64,000 bases of DNA from Lentzea flava (lineage in GTDB: Bacteria > Actinomycetota > Actinomycetes > Mycobacteriales > Pseudonocardiaceae), in assembly GCF_014648475.1 (NCBI RefSeq), contig NZ_BMRE01000001.1:558001-622000 (forward strand), written 5' to 3'. Below, in pieces: positions 61,730-64,000 of the stretch. The notes below the pieces were generated by a model. The model saw only the letters and a list, made by a program, of their open reading frames with translations, ran no database searches and had not been told where the DNA came from. A program made the translations under genes and the position numbers. Within the stretch, counting starts at the first letter, position 1; every line of letters starts with the position of its first letter.

Positions 61730-64000
61730 TTGAGCGTGCGGGTGCTGGGCCCGCTCGAGGTCTGGCGGGGCGACCGCGCGGAAAGCCTCGGTGGCGTCAA
61801 GCAGCGGGCGCTGCTCGCACACCTCGCGCTGCATGCGAACACCGGTGTGTCGCTCAACCAGCTCGTCGAGGCGCTGTGGCCGGTGTCCCGGCCGCGGTCG
61901 GTCGTGTCGAACGTCCGCACGTACGTCTGGCGGTTGCGGCAGGTCCTCGACGATCACCTGCGCACCCACGGCACCGGCTACGTGCTGGCCGTGTCGCCGC
62001 AGGAGCTCGACGCGTTGTTGTTCGACGAGCTGGTCGCCGACGCCCGCCGCAGGCCCGACGCCGCCCTGGAGTTGTTGCGCCAGGCCGAATCCCTGTGGCG
62101 CGGCCGTCCGCTGGAGGACCTGCCGGACCACGACGCGTGGACGCCCGCGATCGCCAGGCTGGAGGAGGCCCGGCTGGCGGCCACCGAGCACCGGCTCGCG
62201 TTGCAGGTGGAGCGGGGCGACAGTGCCGCCGCGATCCCCCAGCTGCGGGCGTTGCTGGCGGCGCACCCGTACCGCGAGAGCGTGTGCGGACAGCTCGTGA
62301 TCGCGTTGCGGCAGGACAACAGACGTGCCGAGGCGCTGCAGGTCTACGCGGACATGCGCGCGCGGCTCGCCGACGAGCTCGGCCTGGAGCCGGGACCGGC
62401 GTTGCGGGACGCCCAGCTCGCGGTGCTGCGCGGTGAACCGGCTTCCGCGCCGATCAGGCAGTTGCCGCCGTCGGTGTCCGATTTCTGCGGCCGTGCCGGG
62501 GGAACCGAGGCGCTCGTGAGGGCGTTGCGGCGCGGTTCGGTGTCCGCTCCGGTGGCGGGTGTGACCGGGCCGCCCGGTGTCGGCAAGTCGACGCTCGCGA
62601 TCCGGGTGGCGCACCTGGTCGGCGATCACTTCCCGGACGGTCAGCTGTACGTCGACCTCGGCGGCACGGCCGAGCAGCCGCGCGATGCGGGCGACGTGCT
62701 CACGGAACTGTTGCACGCCTTGGGAATCACCGGTGCCGGGTTGCCCTCGCAGCTCACCGCCCGTGCCGCGCTCTACCGTTCCCGCCTGGCCGGACGCCGG
62801 GTGCTCGTGGTGCTCGACGACGCCGCCTCGGTGAGCCAGGTCGTGCCGCTGCTGCCGGGTGACGCCGGGTGCGCGGTCCTGGTGACGAGCAGGCGCAGGC
62901 TGTCCGAACTGCCCGGCGCCCTGCAGGTGGAGCTGCGGCCGTTCGAGCCGGAGGAGGCCGCCGAGCTGCTCGCGAGCATCGCGGGTGAGGACCGGGTGAG
63001 CGCCCAGCCGGACGAGGCCGCGGCGATCGCGCTGGCGTGCGGACACCTTCCGCTCGCGATCCGGGTGGCCGGCGCACGGCTGGCGGGGCGCAGCGGGTGG
63101 TCGATGCAGGTGCTGCGCGAGCGGCTGGTCGACGAGTCGACCCGGTTGCGCGAGCTGAGCTCCGGTGAACTGGCGGTGCGCGCGAGTTTCGACCTCAGCA
63201 TCCGGCAGCTCCCCGAGCAGGAGTTCCGCGCGTTCGTGCGGCTGGCGTTGCCGGGGCCGCACGACTTCCCCGGCTGGGTGGTCGACACGCTGCTCGACGA
63301 GCCGGGCAGCGAACACCTGCTCGACGGGCTGGTCGACGCCGGCCTGCTCGAGTCCTGCGGCGCCGACGGCATCGGCCAGCCCCGGTACCGGCTGCACGAC
63401 CTCCTGCGCTGCCACGCCCTGGAGCTGGCCCGCTCGCTGCCCGACCGGCTGTCCACTGTGGAGCGGATGCTGCGGGCGTGGCTGTGGCTCGCGGTCACGG
63501 CGGCACGCCGGTTGCCGGTCACGTTCGGCACGACGATCGCCGACGTCGACCGCGTGGCGGCACCGGAACACCTGCTCGCCGAGCCGGTCGCGTGGTTCGA
63601 GGCGGAGCGGCGCACCTTGTGCGGGGCGGTCGACATCGCGGCGGCAGCGGGGTTCGACGAGCTCGCGTGGCAGCTCGCGGCGGCCTGCGTGCCGTTCTTC
63701 GACCTCCACAGCCACTACGAGGACTGGGCTCGGACGCACGCGCGGGCCCTGCCCTGTGTTCGCACGGCGGGCAACAGGGCGGGCGAGGCGGTGTTGCTGC
63801 GCGGCATCGCCCAGGTGCACATCTACCGCGACGAGTTCGCCGAGGCCGAGCGGGACATGCTTGCGGCGCGGGAACTCTACCGCGCGGTGGGCGATGAACG
63901 CGGCCAGGGAACCGCGATCGCCGGAGTCGGTGTGATCCACCGGCTGCGGGCGGAGTACGAGCGATCGATGGCCTGCTACACCGAGGCGTTGCGGCTGCTG
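61730..64000 (+). CDS. SARP/AfsR-type regulator (5' part only)
   Basis: The gene runs off the window; 757 codons are visible. Layout: an OmpR-like winged helix and BTAD domain (VRVLGPLEVWRGDRAESLGGVKQRALLAHLALHAN; VSNVRTYVWRLRQVLDD, in order, residues about 1-240), an NB-ARC ATPase (VTGPPGVGKSTLAIR; RVLVVLDDAAS), and the beginning of TPR repeats (GVGVIHRLRAEYERSMACYTEALRLL). Such proteins activate secondary-metabolite clusters. The start is unclear: GGAGGAG (61712-61718) is followed by ATC at 61721, then TTG 61730 and GTG 61736. I use TTG 61730. Confidence 0.88.
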   Translation, partial: MSVRVLGPLEVWRGDRAESLGGVKQRALLAHLALHANTGVSLNQLVEALWPVSRPRSVVSNVRTYVWRLRQVLDDHLRTHGTGYVLAVSPQELDALLFDELVADARRRPDAALELLRQAESLWRGRPLEDLPDHDAWTPAIARLEEARLAATEHRLALQVERGDSAAAIPQLRALLAAHPYRESVCGQLVIALRQDNRRAEALQVYADMRARLADELGLEPGPALRDAQLAVLRGEPASAPIRQLPPSVSDFCGRAGGTEALVRALRRGSVSAPVAGVTGPPGVGKSTLAIRVAHLVGDHFPDGQLYVDLGGTAEQPRDAGDVLTELLHALGITGAGLPSQLTARAALYRSRLAGRRVLVVLDDAASVSQVVPLLPGDAGCAVLVTSRRRLSELPGALQVELRPFEPEEAAELLASIAGEDRVSAQPDEAAAIALACGHLPLAIRVAGARLAGRSGWSMQVLRERLVDESTRLRELSSGELAVRASFDLSIRQLPEQEFRAFVRLALPGPHDFPGWVVDTLLDEPGSEHLLDGLVDAGLLESCGADGIGQPRYRLHDLLRCHALELARSLPDRLSTVERMLRAWLWLAVTAARRLPVTFGTTIADVDRVAAPEHLLAEPVAWFEAERRTLCGAVDIAAAAGFDELAWQLAAACVPFFDLHSHYEDWARTHARALPCVRTAGNRAGEAVLLRGIAQVHIYRDEFAEAERDMLAARELYRAVGDERGQGTAIAGVGVIHRLRAEYERSMACYTEALRLL

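Overview
The window is high-GC chromosomal DNA with GTG and TTG starts, ATGA/GTGA stop-start overlaps and many TetR, MarR, LacI, IclR and SARP-type regulators. It looks like a filamentous actinomycete, most likely of the Pseudonocardiaceae (Lentzea/Saccharothrix-like); that placement is an inference from gene content and style. I see no rRNA, tRNA, insertion sequence, integrase or CRISPR array, and about 70 protein genes.

Layout. 1-3.7 kb: the end of pyruvate formate-lyase, its activase, a flavohemoglobin, an NTF2-like protein, a TetR regulator and a thiol peroxidase. 3.7-8.2 kb: CGNR regulator, EamA exporter, a NarL-type two-component pair with a CPBP protease, and a frameshifted small gene. 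8.3-12.9 kb: hypFCDE for [NiFe]-hydrogenase cofactor assembly. 12.9-24.3 kb: luciferase-like oxidoreductase, a PucR-type regulator divergent from an EthA-like Baeyer-Villiger monooxygenase, Tat-exported phospholipase C, ArsR/MFS pair, secreted GDSL esterase with a lectin domain, and a large ATPase-LuxR regulator. 24.4-30.6 kb: two small proteins, then a LacI-controlled oligosaccharide ABC importer with a GH1 beta-glucosidase (cebR-cebEFG-bglC type). 30.6-33.2 kb: TetR, SDR and a DapB-like dehydrogenase. 33.2-35.9 kb: a compact seven-gene gas-vesicle operon. 36.1-44.9 kb: secreted spore-associated-like protein, RraA, IclR, a Rieske oxygenase/reductase operon, MarR, and an aldehyde dehydrogenase - alcohol dehydrogenase - CoA ligase operon that fits aromatic aldehyde/alcohol catabolism. 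44.9-53.7 kb: two antiporter loci, TetR/glycosyltransferase, amidohydrolase, polysaccharide deacetylase and two DUF202 proteins. 53.9-64 kb: a 1233-residue phosphodiesterase/5'-nucleotidase fusion, a frameshifted ATP-grasp gene, MarR, trypsin-like protease, DUF308 protein with TetR, and the start of a SARP/AfsR-type regulator.

How the genes fit together. The left end reads as an oxygen-limitation block: pflBA for fermentative pyruvate cleavage, hmp for NO detoxification, and hypFCDE for hydrogenase maturation. Sites of the form GGGAC-N4-GYCCY, resembling the actinobacterial DosR/DevR box, lie upstream of both hmp and hypF. Much of the rest is small catabolic or exporter units, each beside its own regulator, and most intergenic gaps hold a clear palindromic operator candidate.

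The most intriguing unexplained signal is a 19-base identical block (GCCGACCAGGCTTCCCGGC) inside a longer similar segment. It occurs twice, both times in the presumed 5' leader and the same transcript orientation of an ion antiporter locus (near 46.2 and 52.0 kb), so it is a candidate cis-regulatory RNA. Three genes (near 8.1, 48.2 and 58.4 kb) carry single-base frameshifts and are either young pseudogenes or assembly errors.
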